Assembly: GCA_023301765.1 (NCBI GenBank)
Contig: JALZUC010000020.1
Coordinates: 1-53,080, forward strand
Direction of reading: 5' to 3'
DNA length: 53,080 bases
Source: Akkermansiaceae bacterium
Lineage (GTDB): Bacteria; Verrucomicrobiota; Verrucomicrobiia; Verrucomicrobiales; Akkermansiaceae
Made by a program: the position numbers and the translations under genes. The notes below the pieces were generated by a model that worked only from the letters and a program-made list of their open reading frames with translations, was not told the origin of the DNA and searched no databases. Below, in pieces: positions 1 to 8,619 of the stretch (the first letter of the stretch is position 1; every line of letters begins with the position of its first letter).

Positions 1-89
1 CATTATTGGTAAGGCTTTTTTGGGGCTATACCGAACCATCGAAGTAATGCCTGCATGCATCGTTATACGTTCGCTTAAACCGTATTTAT

Positions 90-182
90 CGACATGTCAC
101 ATAAACGTGTCGCTTAAAAACGTTTTCACGAACACGTCTTGTTGACATGTTTATTTAAACGACATATTAATATAACGTGTCG
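90..182 (+). promoter_or_regulatory. Cluster of ACGTGTCG/CGACATGT half-sites before fic
   Basis: Near-palindromic half-sites crowd the region just before the fic gene: CGACATGT at 90-97, ACGTGTCG at 105-112, AACACGTC near 131-138, GACATGT at 144-150, CGACAT at 160-165 and ACGTGTCG at 175-182. The first two form an inverted pair with one mismatch across a 7-nt spacer. An AT-rich TATTAATAT block lies at about 165-173. The Fic protein ends in a winged-helix-like domain, so self-regulation through these sites is plausible. That role is inference; only the repeats are seen. Confidence 0.4.
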
Positions 183-203
183 ATGAAACGGCATTTTATC
201 ATC

Positions 204-1292
204 ATGAACTGGAATGCTGACACCCCTTATAATGATCTCCCTCTACTCCCTCCTAAACAGGAGTTAGAAACGAAGGCTGTTCTAAAGCAGTGCGTAAAGT
301 CTCGCACAGCAGTGGAGCGAATCAATCAAGCTGTCGATCACTTGCCGAATCCCTCCTTACTCATCAATATCCTCCCGCTACTTGAGGCGAAAGCTAGCTC
401 TGAAATCGAGAATATTGTAACGACAAGTGATGCGATGTTTAGGAGCTCTTTATTAGAAAAAGGGACCTCTGACTTTGCAACCAAAGAGGCGATGAACTAT
501 CGAGAGGCTCTCTATGAAGGATTCAGGAGTATGCAGCAGCGCCCCTTAAACACCATGACAGCAGAGCTGATTTGTAGCGTTATTAAAGGCTGTGACATGC
601 ACGTGCGCGCTATCCCTGGCACGAATTTACGTAATGAGCAACTCGCCCAGACCATCTACACTCCTCCCGTAGGTGAGAATATCCTTCGAGATAAACTTAG
701 TAACTGGGAACGATTTATTCATCAAGAGTTAGGTGACTTAGACCCCTTAGTAGTCATTGCCATTTCTCATTATCAATTTGAGGCGATTCACCCGTTCACT
801 GATGGTAACGGGAGGACAGGACGTATATTAAACCTGCTTCAGCTGGTTTCTAGTGAGTTACTTTCTCAGCCTATTCTCTACCACAGTAGAAGTATTATCC
901 GCCGCAAAAGTGAGTATTACCAATTCCTGAATCGAGTCACCTCACATGAGCAATGGGAACCGTGGATACTATATATGCTAGAAACCATCGAGGAAGCCGC
1001 CGAGTGGACTTTTCGAAAAATCCAAGAAATCAGAGAGCTCCGCCACAAGACAAAGGTCGAGCTACGGGAGAAATTCCCCCGCTTCTATTCCACAGAATTT
1101 ATCGATGTATTATTTCACCAGCCGTATTGTCGGATTCAAGATGTAGTGGAAGCTGGAATCGCTAAGCGGCAAGCCGCCTCTGTCTACCTGAAAGAACTGG
1201 TCAATTACGGTTTACTGGCTGAGGAAAAAATAGGCCGTGAAAAACTTTTCGTTCATAAGCAATACCTAGCACTCTTACTTAACGAGTCATAA
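204..1292 (+). CDS. fic: Fic-family protein adenylyltransferase, SoFic-like
   Basis: Transfers AMP from ATP to a hydroxyl side chain of a target protein. The core motif HPFTDGNGRTGR (about residues 205-216 counted from the GTG at 177) contains the catalytic His and the phosphate-binding Asn/Gly/Arg residues. An N-terminal inhibitory helix motif of the S-x-x-x-E-N type (SSEIEN, about 74-79) marks a class II, self-inhibited Fic. The C-terminal ~75 residues look like a winged helix. Length and domain order match the Shewanella SoFic type. The frame is open from GTG 177 and has ATGs at 183 and 204; I prefer 204 because MNWNADTPYNDLPLLPP matches the usual family N-terminus. It is convergent with the downstream helicase gene, 13 bp apart. 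The target is unknown; no antitoxin gene is needed for this class. Confidence 0.9.
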   Translation: MNWNADTPYNDLPLLPPKQELETKAVLKQCVKSRTAVERINQAVDHLPNPSLLINILPLLEAKASSEIENIVTTSDAMFRSSLLEKGTSDFATKEAMNYREALYEGFRSMQQRPLNTMTAELICSVIKGCDMHVRAIPGTNLRNEQLAQTIYTPPVGENILRDKLSNWERFIHQELGDLDPLVVIAISHYQFEAIHPFTDGNGRTGRILNLLQLVSSELLSQPILYHSRSIIRRKSEYYQFLNRVTSHEQWEPWILYMLETIEEAAEWTFRKIQEIRELRHKTKVELREKFPRFYSTEFIDVLFHQPYCRIQDVVEAGIAKRQAASVYLKELVNYGLLAEEKIGREKLFVHKQYLALLLNES

Positions 1293-1305
1293 GATCTTCC
1301 CACCA

Positions 1306-3999
1306 CTAGCTCTGCGCTAGCTGCGAGCATATCGTTTTCATCACGTGCTCTTTCTGCGTGCACCACTCTGTGTAACCTAGCGGAATTAATCTAAAATTAG
1401 CTCTACGCAGTATCTTAGTCCGGTGTAGATCCACCGCAGGGAATGTCACTCCCGGGTAGCCTATCAAATCTATTCCAAGTACCTTATCTCCCTGAATGAG
1501 TAATAAATCTACGCTCACTCCTGATACTCTCTGGCCAATTCTAACATCCATCTCATATGGCTTAAGTTCTGTCGCCACTTCTTTGGCAAAGCTATCACTA
1601 GCCTGATCTACTAGCTCTGGAGAGCTGCCTTCATCCAGTGAGCGCAGGTATTGAGCTAGCATGGAGTGGGTGGGTAAATCATCAGCGTCGAGTGAGTGAT
1701 AGATAATCTGCATGGAGCGCGCGCGAGTGATAGCTACATTAAAGACGTCCTCACGCTCTAGAAAACGTAGTGTGGCGGAGTTTACATCACGATCAATACC
1801 CAGTGATATAAACATCACATCACGCTCCTCACCTTGAAAACTATGAGCCGTTCCGATGATCATATCATGATCCGCTAGTAATCGATTAAGATCACTGTTT
1901 TCAAAATACGCGCTCACAGCTTCGCGGATAGCTTCTACTTGATTTCTAAATGGCGAGAGAATCCCCACGCTTGGCTTATTAGCTGTTGATCCTCCTCCAG
2001 CCTGCCCGAGTAATATTTTCAGCTCCGCTAGTATTGCCTCGATCTCTTTTTGATTCACTCCAGCTTCATCGCGGATACCGCTGCAGCGCCTACTTGTTAG
2101 AGCTGAGTGCTGATCCTCCCATGGTCGCTCCCGCATGACTTGTAGTTTATTCTGATAGAAGCGCTGATTACTAAAGGCTATAATCCGAGGGCTGCTCCTG
2201 AAGTGCTCATTAAGAAATCCGACTTGTGCCTGACTCTCTATCGTGTCGGCTGCGTGATCCATGAGGCTGACATCTCGGTAGTTATAAGTTTCCTGAGCGG
2301 CCTGATCTACCATCAGCTCTGCGGCCAAGCTGTTCTGCCTAGACTTAGCTAAAAACGATAGATGTCTGAGCTGTTGGGTATCACCCGCCACGACAATGCG
2401 TTTGGCACGCTGCATAATGGGGAGCACACTCGCTAGATCGCACTGGCTGGACTCATCAATAATGGCGACATCAAATAAGTCCTTCTCCAAGGGCAGCACC
2501 CTATGCACATCATCTAGGCTGACTAACCACACGGGCAGAGCCTCTAGGACATTACTTAAGTCCATCTTTTTAAAAACAGCCTCTTGTTCGCTGCCTCGGT
2601 ATTTTCGCAGAGCTTGGAGCATAAGCTTGAAGTCCCTGCGTGTGCCATCCTTACTCACGGCTTGATTAAGCTGGTGCTTACGCTGTCTCCTCATGTAGTG
2701 GCTCAGCTGTAGCTCACGTTGAAGATACTGTTCATTAAGGTGGGCGCTTAGTTCCATGAGCAGGCCTCTCTTAGCCACTCGGTTTTTAACCCAGGCTTTT
2801 TTGATTTTTTCCAACCAGTTAGGTGCCGGGTCTGCCATGAGCTCACCGCGAGCGAGCGCCTTAGCCCACTCTTGTTCCAGAGCTAGCTCATCAGCGTGCA
2901 GTGTCTCTACTGTTTGTTCAACTCGGTCTAAGAGTATATCGAGTTCTTTCCCATAGGGCAGCCCACTACTCATCTGGCCCGCTAGACATGCCTCCATAAA
3001 TCTCTTCAAACGTGAAAGATGATCTTTACGGCCAGCTCTCACCGTTACCTCCTCACCACCCAGCATCGTATCTATTTTCTCCTGCACCACATCCACGGCA
3101 CTGTCTTGGCGAGATGCTATCAGCACCTTCTCACCGCGTGCCACATGGTCTAGAGCTATCGCCGCGATGGTAAATGATTTACCTGTGCCGGGAGGCCCGT
3201 GGCAGAGTGTTACTGGGTTTACTCGGGATGATGCTAGAATGCGCTCCTGAGATTGGCTAAGTAATGCTGGCACGGTGACAGGCTTCTTATTCTCAGGCAT
3301 GATCTGCATAGGTTCCACGCCTAACATGGTCTGAAGAGGTGTAGACCAGTCACTGACCTCTATCTTCGTGAGTGTATCCAGCTCATCAAGCACACCTCGT
3401 GATGAAATAGATCGAGGTAATATACCTATGGCAGCTACTGGGTGAAGGCTGAATCGCTTACACTTTGCCGCCTCATTAATCGTTTCTCTATCAGCTAGCT
3501 GAGGCCATTGCCATAGTGGCTCGGCATTTACGCCTAGCTGCTCCGCCCAGTCTCGTATTTCACTGATTACCCCTTCGGTAAGCTCTCCCCCCCTAAGAAT
3601 TTCAGTCAGTGCTTCGGCATCAGTTTGTAGTAGTTCTAGTGCGCGTGGATTAATCCGCCAACGGCTAAGCTCAATCTGAAATCCAGCAGCTCCGGTAAAC
3701 TCTCCTTGGTAAAAAATGAGCGGTGCTCGGCAGCTCTTAGCCTCGTCCTTACCACAGAGAAATAGGCAGGTATAAACCACCTCTTGCTCACGCCGGTAGA
3801 GTTCCGCATGAGCCTTGGCTTTTGCTACATAGCTGGGAGATAACACGATCTCTGGCATCCACCCTGATGCAAGCTCTTCTCGACCAAATAGAAACTCTCG
3901 CTGTAAAACAGAGGACGCAAAAAAATCCCGCACACCTGACCGCGCGCGATCTTCACGAAAGCACTCGCGCAACCATCTTACAACATTTCTTGCAGCCAT
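1306..3999 (-). CDS. SF1 (DNA2/UPF1-like) helicase with nuclease-like C-terminus
   Basis: A large superfamily 1 helicase, probably acting on DNA or RNA duplexes. Motifs in order: Walker A GPPGTGKS (268-275), Walker B DESSQ (515-519), GDTQQ (539-543), GTAHSFQGEERD (716-727) and the arginine-finger motif VAITRARS (755-762). A long insertion rich in charged residues separates motifs I and II. The final ~80 residues (about 800-880) resemble the small endonuclease-like domain found at the end of many such helicases, with VDLLL followed by a second strand GIDLIG, but the usual E-x-K is not visible, so it may be inactive. The first 200 residues are unrecognised. It stands alone between a Fic gene and an exported-protein cluster. 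A role in phage defence or repair is possible but unproven. Confidence 0.8.
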   Translation of the reverse strand: MAARNVVRWLRECFREDRARSGVRDFFASSVLQREFLFGREELASGWMPEIVLSPSYVAKAKAHAELYRREQEVVYTCLFLCGKDEAKSCRAPLIFYQGEFTGAAGFQIELSRWRINPRALELLQTDAEALTEILRGGELTEGVISEIRDWAEQLGVNAEPLWQWPQLADRETINEAAKCKRFSLHPVAAIGILPRSISSRGVLDELDTLTKIEVSDWSTPLQTMLGVEPMQIMPENKKPVTVPALLSQSQERILASSRVNPVTLCHGPPGTGKSFTIAAIALDHVARGEKVLIASRQDSAVDVVQEKIDTMLGGEEVTVRAGRKDHLSRLKRFMEACLAGQMSSGLPYGKELDILLDRVEQTVETLHADELALEQEWAKALARGELMADPAPNWLEKIKKAWVKNRVAKRGLLMELSAHLNEQYLQRELQLSHYMRRQRKHQLNQAVSKDGTRRDFKLMLQALRKYRGSEQEAVFKKMDLSNVLEALPVWLVSLDDVHRVLPLEKDLFDVAIIDESSQCDLASVLPIMQRAKRIVVAGDTQQLRHLSFLAKSRQNSLAAELMVDQAAQETYNYRDVSLMDHAADTIESQAQVGFLNEHFRSSPRIIAFSNQRFYQNKLQVMRERPWEDQHSALTSRRCSGIRDEAGVNQKEIEAILAELKILLGQAGGGSTANKPSVGILSPFRNQVEAIREAVSAYFENSDLNRLLADHDMIIGTAHSFQGEERDVMFISLGIDRDVNSATLRFLEREDVFNVAITRARSMQIIYHSLDADDLPTHSMLAQYLRSLDEGSSPELVDQASDSFAKEVATELKPYEMDVRIGQRVSGVSVDLLLIQGDKVLGIDLIGYPGVTFPAVDLHRTKILRRANFRLIPLGYTEWCTQKEHVMKTICSQLAQS

Positions 4000-4655
4000 C
4001 AGACGCCATTGAAAAGGATACGGCGCTATCCGTCAATACGACTAGGGGGGGCTGCTCCTTTTTATTTTATTTCCATTTAATTATGAAGATTGCAGCTGAC
4101 TTCCTCCTTAACTTGAAACCTGCTGGTGGGCGCTCAAACTCGTAATGATTCTGACAATCTATGCTCTTACCTGTAATCAGATATCTAAGCTCCCCTGCCC
4201 TTGTCCTGACTCCGCAAGTTAGACAGCGCTGGTCGGCTAGTAGAATGTATTAGCTGAACGAAAATTTAAAAAACTATGTTCTAACACAAAAAACGCTAAA
4301 TTGGCAGCTCTATTAGCTACATCGTTCCACGTTCCGAAGTCGCTTCTGATCTCACCTCCACTGCGCCTACCTATAAAACAGAAGACAAAAAACTGTATCC
4401 CAACATCTGAACGTCATTAACTCACCACAGTATGTTTTAACGATCAGAGATACAGGCCTCATCCAAACACATTATCCCTCCACGAAATAAATAAAAAAAC
4501 CATCAAAGGGCTTACGAAGTTAACACTACTTAAATTAGTGTCACACTAGAAAGGCCAGCCAGACCTTTATGAAAAAAAGTGGTAGCAAATGAAAATAATA
4601 ATTTCCAAATGCTACCACTAAATAATGATGCCACTCTTAAGGTGGCAAAATAAGA
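4000..4655. other. Gene-poor spacer
   Basis: This 656-bp stretch lies between the divergent helicase start and the end of the exported-protein cluster. I see no credible coding frame. It is AT-rich, and the only clear elements are a strong minus-strand terminator at 4572-4619 and a small hairpin (TGCCAC/GTGGCA) at 4629-4647. It should hold the helicase promoter, but I cannot pick one with confidence. Confidence 0.6.
4572..4619 (-). terminator. Rho-independent terminator of the exported-protein cluster
   Basis: A perfect 10-bp stem, AGTGGTAGCA (4578-4587) with TGCTACCACT (4610-4619), is followed on the minus strand by seven Ts (complement of the A run at 4572-4578). It lies just after the last gene of the minus-strand cluster. 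Confidence 0.85.
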
Positions 4656-5663
4656 CTATTCAGCACCGATCAAACTTGCATTAACCTTAATAGGTTGTGA
4701 GTGCAGTATGAATTGAGATTGGTTAAGTGTAATATCACCAAATACAGAGCGTTCAATAAGAGATAAGGTATAGGTCACTGGCTGACTTGTAGCCTCGATT
4801 TCATTATTCTTAAGTTTTTCGGCCACTTCAGATTGACTGAATATATTAGTATATGCAGCACTATTGCCTGTTGCCACTAAGATTATATCATCAGAATCTT
4901 TGGCCGCTCTTTCTTGTGGGTGTATCCTTAAAATTACAGAGGCACCTGGGTAGATTTCTTTAACATCAATTTTTATACGAGGAAAAACTGTATATGATTC
5001 GAGGGTAGCACCAAATTCTTCAGTTGAATTATCCTTCAAAACATTACCTACTGCATCAGGAAAAATACGAAGAGTAACACTAACAATGCTCGCTGCATCT
5101 TTAGCTTTATTCTCGTAGATAGTGTATACATTTTTAACCTCCCCAACATTCCCAAAATTGTTATCATTACTAGCACTATGAATATCATTTCGAGTGATCA
5201 ATTCTGTTTTAGTGTTGGAAGTAATTTGATTATCTAATCCTGTTATGCTTTGGACTTCCTCTAAAATTACGGAATTCGCCTCGCTCACTTGAGAATCAAG
5301 AATAATACCTGAAACCTGAAAATCTACCTCGTAGTCTTTATTAACTCTAGAGTAACGTTGTCCTCCACTATAAATATTGGGATCATCAGTTTTTATAATA
5401 AATTGAACTTTAGGGTTAAATCCATTAACAGGTACTTCATCAAGTAGGTAAGATACACCTGTTGTAGTATGAACGGTGATTAACTGAAAGATAGATTTGC
5501 CTATGATGGGGACCCGTGCCTTATCCGTACCGTTGTTAGGAATTTCTTCAATTCGCCATTCAGTTCCGTCTTCTAAAATTTGAACAATAGTGTTTTCGTA
5601 ATCGCTCTCATTAGCGAGAATAATAGAAGTGGACAATAAGCTTATAGCTAAAATAGTTTTCAT
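4656..5663 (-). CDS. Exported protein of unknown function
   Basis: A 335-residue protein with a Sec signal peptide (Lys-Thr, then a hydrophobic stretch to about residue 17, likely cleaved near LANE). The remainder is polar, rich in beta-branched residues and in Asn, Asp and Ser, with no cysteine pairs or known motif that I can recognise. It is the last gene of the minus-strand group that follows the Verru_Chthon protein A gene, 44 bp after its neighbour, and is followed by a strong terminator. Co-transcription with the next two upstream genes is likely. A part in the same surface or pilus-like structure is inference from position only. Confidence 0.65.
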   Translation of the reverse strand: MKTILAISLLSTSIILANESDYENTIVQILEDGTEWRIEEIPNNGTDKARVPIIGKSIFQLITVHTTTGVSYLLDEVPVNGFNPKVQFIIKTDDPNIYSGGQRYSRVNKDYEVDFQVSGIILDSQVSEANSVILEEVQSITGLDNQITSNTKTELITRNDIHSASNDNNFGNVGEVKNVYTIYENKAKDAASIVSVTLRIFPDAVGNVLKDNSTEEFGATLESYTVFPRIKIDVKEIYPGASVILRIHPQERAAKDSDDIILVATGNSAAYTNIFSQSEVAEKLKNNEIEATSQPVTYTLSLIERSVFGDITLNQSQFILHSQPIKVNASLIGAE

Positions 5664-5707
5664 ATGTATGATTTTTGTTAATTATATCTAGATAATCTAG
5701 TTACGAT

Positions 5708-6160
5708 TTATTTTTCTTCTGGTGGCACTAGCGCAGCAGCTTTAACTGTAATTGGGTTTTTTTGGTATGTTGCTATAACAATTTTACCCATAGTTTTATA
5801 AGCTTTAACTACTTTGGGGTCTACTATCTCAAGCCCTCTGGCTTGAGATAATTTAACCTCATGGGTATGAATCCAACCACTGTTCTTCTTTACAAACTCG
5901 GACCACTTTAAAAGTTTGCCCTGAGGTTTTGAGACAACTTTGCTTTTGTATCTTTCCGGTAGGTAGATAAGAGCAGTTTTCGGTATCATTGCCCAATGCC
6001 TGCCACTTGCCAATAACGTAGACCTTTCTAATAAGCCTGCCCTTTTATTAATGACTGGACCATTTTCACCTTGATCTGCTTTTACTTGAGCATCAGCCGT
6101 TGATAGGCTGATGCATGAGAGTGCTGTGAACACAGCGCAAACTGTTTTTTTAAAGTGCAT
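5708..6160 (-). CDS. Small exported protein of unknown function
   Basis: About 150 residues. The frame can be read from a TTG at 6178, but I prefer the ATG at 6160, which gives a clean signal peptide starting MHFKKTVCAVFTALSCIS and ending near a Ala-Asp-Ala site. The mature part is basic, with a block GLLERSTLLASGRHWAMIP and later WSEFVKKNSGWIHTHEV. No catalytic motif is recognised. It sits between two other exported-protein genes on the same strand, immediately after the end of the upstream gene at 6180, which suggests one transcript. Confidence 0.65.
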   Translation of the reverse strand: MHFKKTVCAVFTALSCISLSTADAQVKADQGENGPVINKRAGLLERSTLLASGRHWAMIPKTALIYLPERYKSKVVSKPQGKLLKWSEFVKKNSGWIHTHEVKLSQARGLEIVDPKVVKAYKTMGKIVIATYQKNPITVKAAALVPPEEK

Positions 6161-6179
6161 AGAACGTATGTTATACAAT

Positions 6180-6899
6180 TTATGGAGTTACAGTTGTTTC
6201 TTCGGAATTAGTGAACGTGAGTAAGAAAATAGCGTCTTGCATATCAAAACCTCTATCACCTGGAGTAGATGTGCCCATTTCTACAGCGATGATGATCTGG
6301 TTATCATCAAGGAGCACATGAGTTTCTTCCTGATTTAAATATGCAGAAAGGAAATCAGAGATACTTCTTTGTGAATTAGGTAAACCAACCCAAGGAAGAG
6401 GGTCACCATCACGGAACACATTAACATGGTGATTATTTACATCAGTTGGCTCAAAAAACCTCCATGGATCAACTCCACCTGTAGCACTTTCTCGTTGTGT
6501 GCGAAATTCAATTCTTGTATTTGCTGGTAAATCTCTACTAAGCACTACTTTTGATACATCAACATCGGTATCATAGCCTTGAAACACCTTAACCCAAGAT
6601 GACTCATTTGAAAATTTCATCTCTGTGTTAGTAAACCTCTTTCTGCGGCGTACTACGATAGATGTTCCAAGCACCTGCACCGACATATGTGTTTTTGTCG
6701 TTGTTGTTAGTGTTTCAGTATCAATTGGAGCTTGAGGATGATTAATGGTCCATGCAACATTAGGGATAGATCCTTCTTTTACCGCGTCCAGCCCGCTGCC
6801 CACAGTAAGTGAGCCAGTTGGAATCTCATCAGCGATAGATGAAGCTGTGAATATTGAACTAGTAGCAATGAGCGCGATTAAGGGATGCTTTAATTTCAT
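6180..6899 (-). CDS. Exported protein of unknown function
   Basis: A 239-residue protein with a signal peptide (MKLKHPLIALIATSSIF, cleavage near SSIADE). The mature part has mixed strand-like segments, one strongly basic patch (VVRRRKRF) and no cysteines. I recognise no domain. It is the first gene after the 1 kb gene-free stretch on the minus strand and its stop nearly touches the next gene, so these three exported-protein genes probably form an operon starting upstream of 6899. Confidence 0.65.
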   Translation of the reverse strand: MKLKHPLIALIATSSIFTASSIADEIPTGSLTVGSGLDAVKEGSIPNVAWTINHPQAPIDTETLTTTTKTHMSVQVLGTSIVVRRRKRFTNTEMKFSNESSWVKVFQGYDTDVDVSKVVLSRDLPANTRIEFRTQRESATGGVDPWRFFEPTDVNNHHVNVFRDGDPLPWVGLPNSQRSISDFLSAYLNQEETHVLLDDNQIIIAVEMGTSTPGDRGFDMQDAIFLLTFTNSEETTVTP

Positions 6900-7909
6900 A
6901 ATAGTTAGAATAGTGTTTTTGACAAATCATTAGAAAATTTAATGATTTCTAATACATATACGTAGTAATAGATGAATACAATGATTTAATTGATGTTTTT
7001 TATTCAGGTCCTTGATACCCCACGCGGGTCAGTAAAAATTGATTTATGTTAAGTAATCGAGGGTTTAGATAGTCATTTTATTTTTTATACTGCTATAACA
7101 TTTTGTTGTAAAAAAAATGATCCCCTCCTTGCTTTTACTGAGATCGGAGACAGTAAGCGCTAGCCATCGCGCAGCCTAATTCCCATGAGGTCACGACTCT
7201 TTTTTATCATCGCATGATGACAATCAGATAAGGGTGGCCTTAGGGCATACCGATATAGCTATGATCTGTGCCCCACATCTAGTCGGCAGTAGTTATTTTA
7301 TGATCTCTATGAAGATACCCTAGATCATATGACGTTAGCTTTTCAGCCTCATATATCGCTGTGTAAACATGGTTTTAATATCGGCTAAATTCATTCGCCT
7401 CCTAATCCCCTTGCGGCTACTACCTATTGCGCGTCGCGTAGTTTACAGCTCAAATTACGCTGTTTTATGTGACCATACTTATGCATGGATTTAGTAGAGC
7501 TGAAGTATGATTTCGGAGTCTTCTGCCGTCATCGTTTTCTGTGTTGGCTTGAGCGGATCTCTGTTCACTTTCAAAAGTTCTGATTGTCTGCGGCTGGAGA
7601 GCTTATGCTAAGAATCACCTATAGCTTTACGCTCCATTTTCGCCACGCGCCATACTATGATTTTCACCCATTCTTCCATTTGGCTTACCTCCGAAGGGCA
7701 TCTTTATGTGATTACGCCATATCATTGATACTGCATGTCACTTTCAGAATCTCGTGGCTACACCTGCTTTGAAATTCAACATTTAGACTCCCTTTCCTAA
7801 CGATTCATTGCTCTGTTTTTCGGAGTTTTGGCAACCGTTTAACAGCCCGTTTTATAATAGCTCACTGGCTCATTCTCACGGAATTACTTCTCTGATTATA
7901 GAAAAAAAA
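6900..7909. other. 1 kb stretch without a credible gene
   Basis: Short frames exist but none has convincing coding character. On the minus strand one frame from 7679 to 7491 reads as 63 codons interrupted by a single TAG at 7608-7610, which could be debris of a lost gene. The right end (7861-7909) is the short spacer after the 226-aa gene. The left end should contain the promoter for the exported trio below 6899. I see no tRNA, repeat array or insertion-sequence ends. Confidence 0.5.
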
Positions 7910-8590
7910 CTAGAGGTCTCTGATAGGTGTTGCGTAATAAGATAAGCCTCCGTTTTTCTTAGGCAAAATGAAAATCATGCGTCGAGTTTTAGAACTATGG
8001 TTCCATGTTTGACGAATAAATCGGTGGGTTTTAGTTTTATCACCAATAAAGAAATCAAGCTGTGCCACACAATCACCTGAACCACCGGATGAATTACTCG
8101 AGATAATTTTCTTTCTGCCAGCGCGAAGAACTAACTTCTTTTCTCCGATGTGTCCAAATACAGTGGCTTTAGAAAAGTTAATAAAGTATATATCCCCTTC
8201 TTTGTATGCATTACTGCTAGCATCAATAGCTTTTACCTTAATGGGGAAATATTCATTCTTTGGGTCTGGGAGGACTAAGAGTAGGAACTTCCGCCAGTTT
8301 TTTGGGATTTTAACCTTGGGTGCCTCTTTTGGTATTTTATCACCAGCTACTATAGCTTTGGGGGTGAAGGTCATTACTATTTCACCAGCTTTTATTTTCA
8401 TAGCCGGCGAGAAGTGCCAGCGAGGTAATTCATGTTTAGCAAAGGCCTTATCATTAATATAAATAAATGCCTCTTTAGGCGCAGATTTAGAAGCATTATA
8501 GTATAGAATTTTACCAGCCCGTTCCGCATGGGCAGAAGTAGCAAATAAAACCAAAATCGAAGTAATAATGGCTGATATGAATAGATGCAT
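7910..8590 (-). CDS. Exported protein next to the Verru_Chthon gene
   Basis: A 226-residue protein with a typical signal peptide (hydrophobic core after MHLFISAI, cleavage at SAHA/ER). The mature part is Lys-rich and basic, with the segments PRWHFSPAMKIKAGEIVMTF and RMIFILPKKNGGLSYY. No known motif is recognised. It begins 29 bp after the stop of the cassette protein A gene on the same strand, so it is probably translated from the same message. A role in assembly or anchoring of the pilin-like proteins is only a guess. Confidence 0.7.
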   Translation of the reverse strand: MHLFISAIITSILVLFATSAHAERAGKILYYNASKSAPKEAFIYINDKAFAKHELPRWHFSPAMKIKAGEIVMTFTPKAIVAGDKIPKEAPKVKIPKNWRKFLLLVLPDPKNEYFPIKVKAIDASSNAYKEGDIYFINFSKATVFGHIGEKKLVLRAGRKKIISSNSSGGSGDCVAQLDFFIGDKTKTHRFIRQTWNHSSKTRRMIFILPKKNGGLSYYATPIRDL

Positions 8591-8619
8591 AGTGAGTATT
8601 TAATATGACCTGCTACCTG

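Noticed and set aside
1306-3999. Assignment of the helicase to the Mokosh defence system
   Set aside because: Mokosh proteins carry a phospholipase-D-type nuclease; no H-x-K motif of that type is visible here.
3822-4145. Plus-strand 107-codon frame over the helicase start
   Set aside because: It overlaps the helicase coding sequence and has no family-like or signal features; a shadow frame.
7491-7679. Minus-strand reading frame with one internal TAG inside the gene-free stretch
   Set aside because: Only about 63 codons in all, no recognised similarity and no start region; kept only as possible gene debris.
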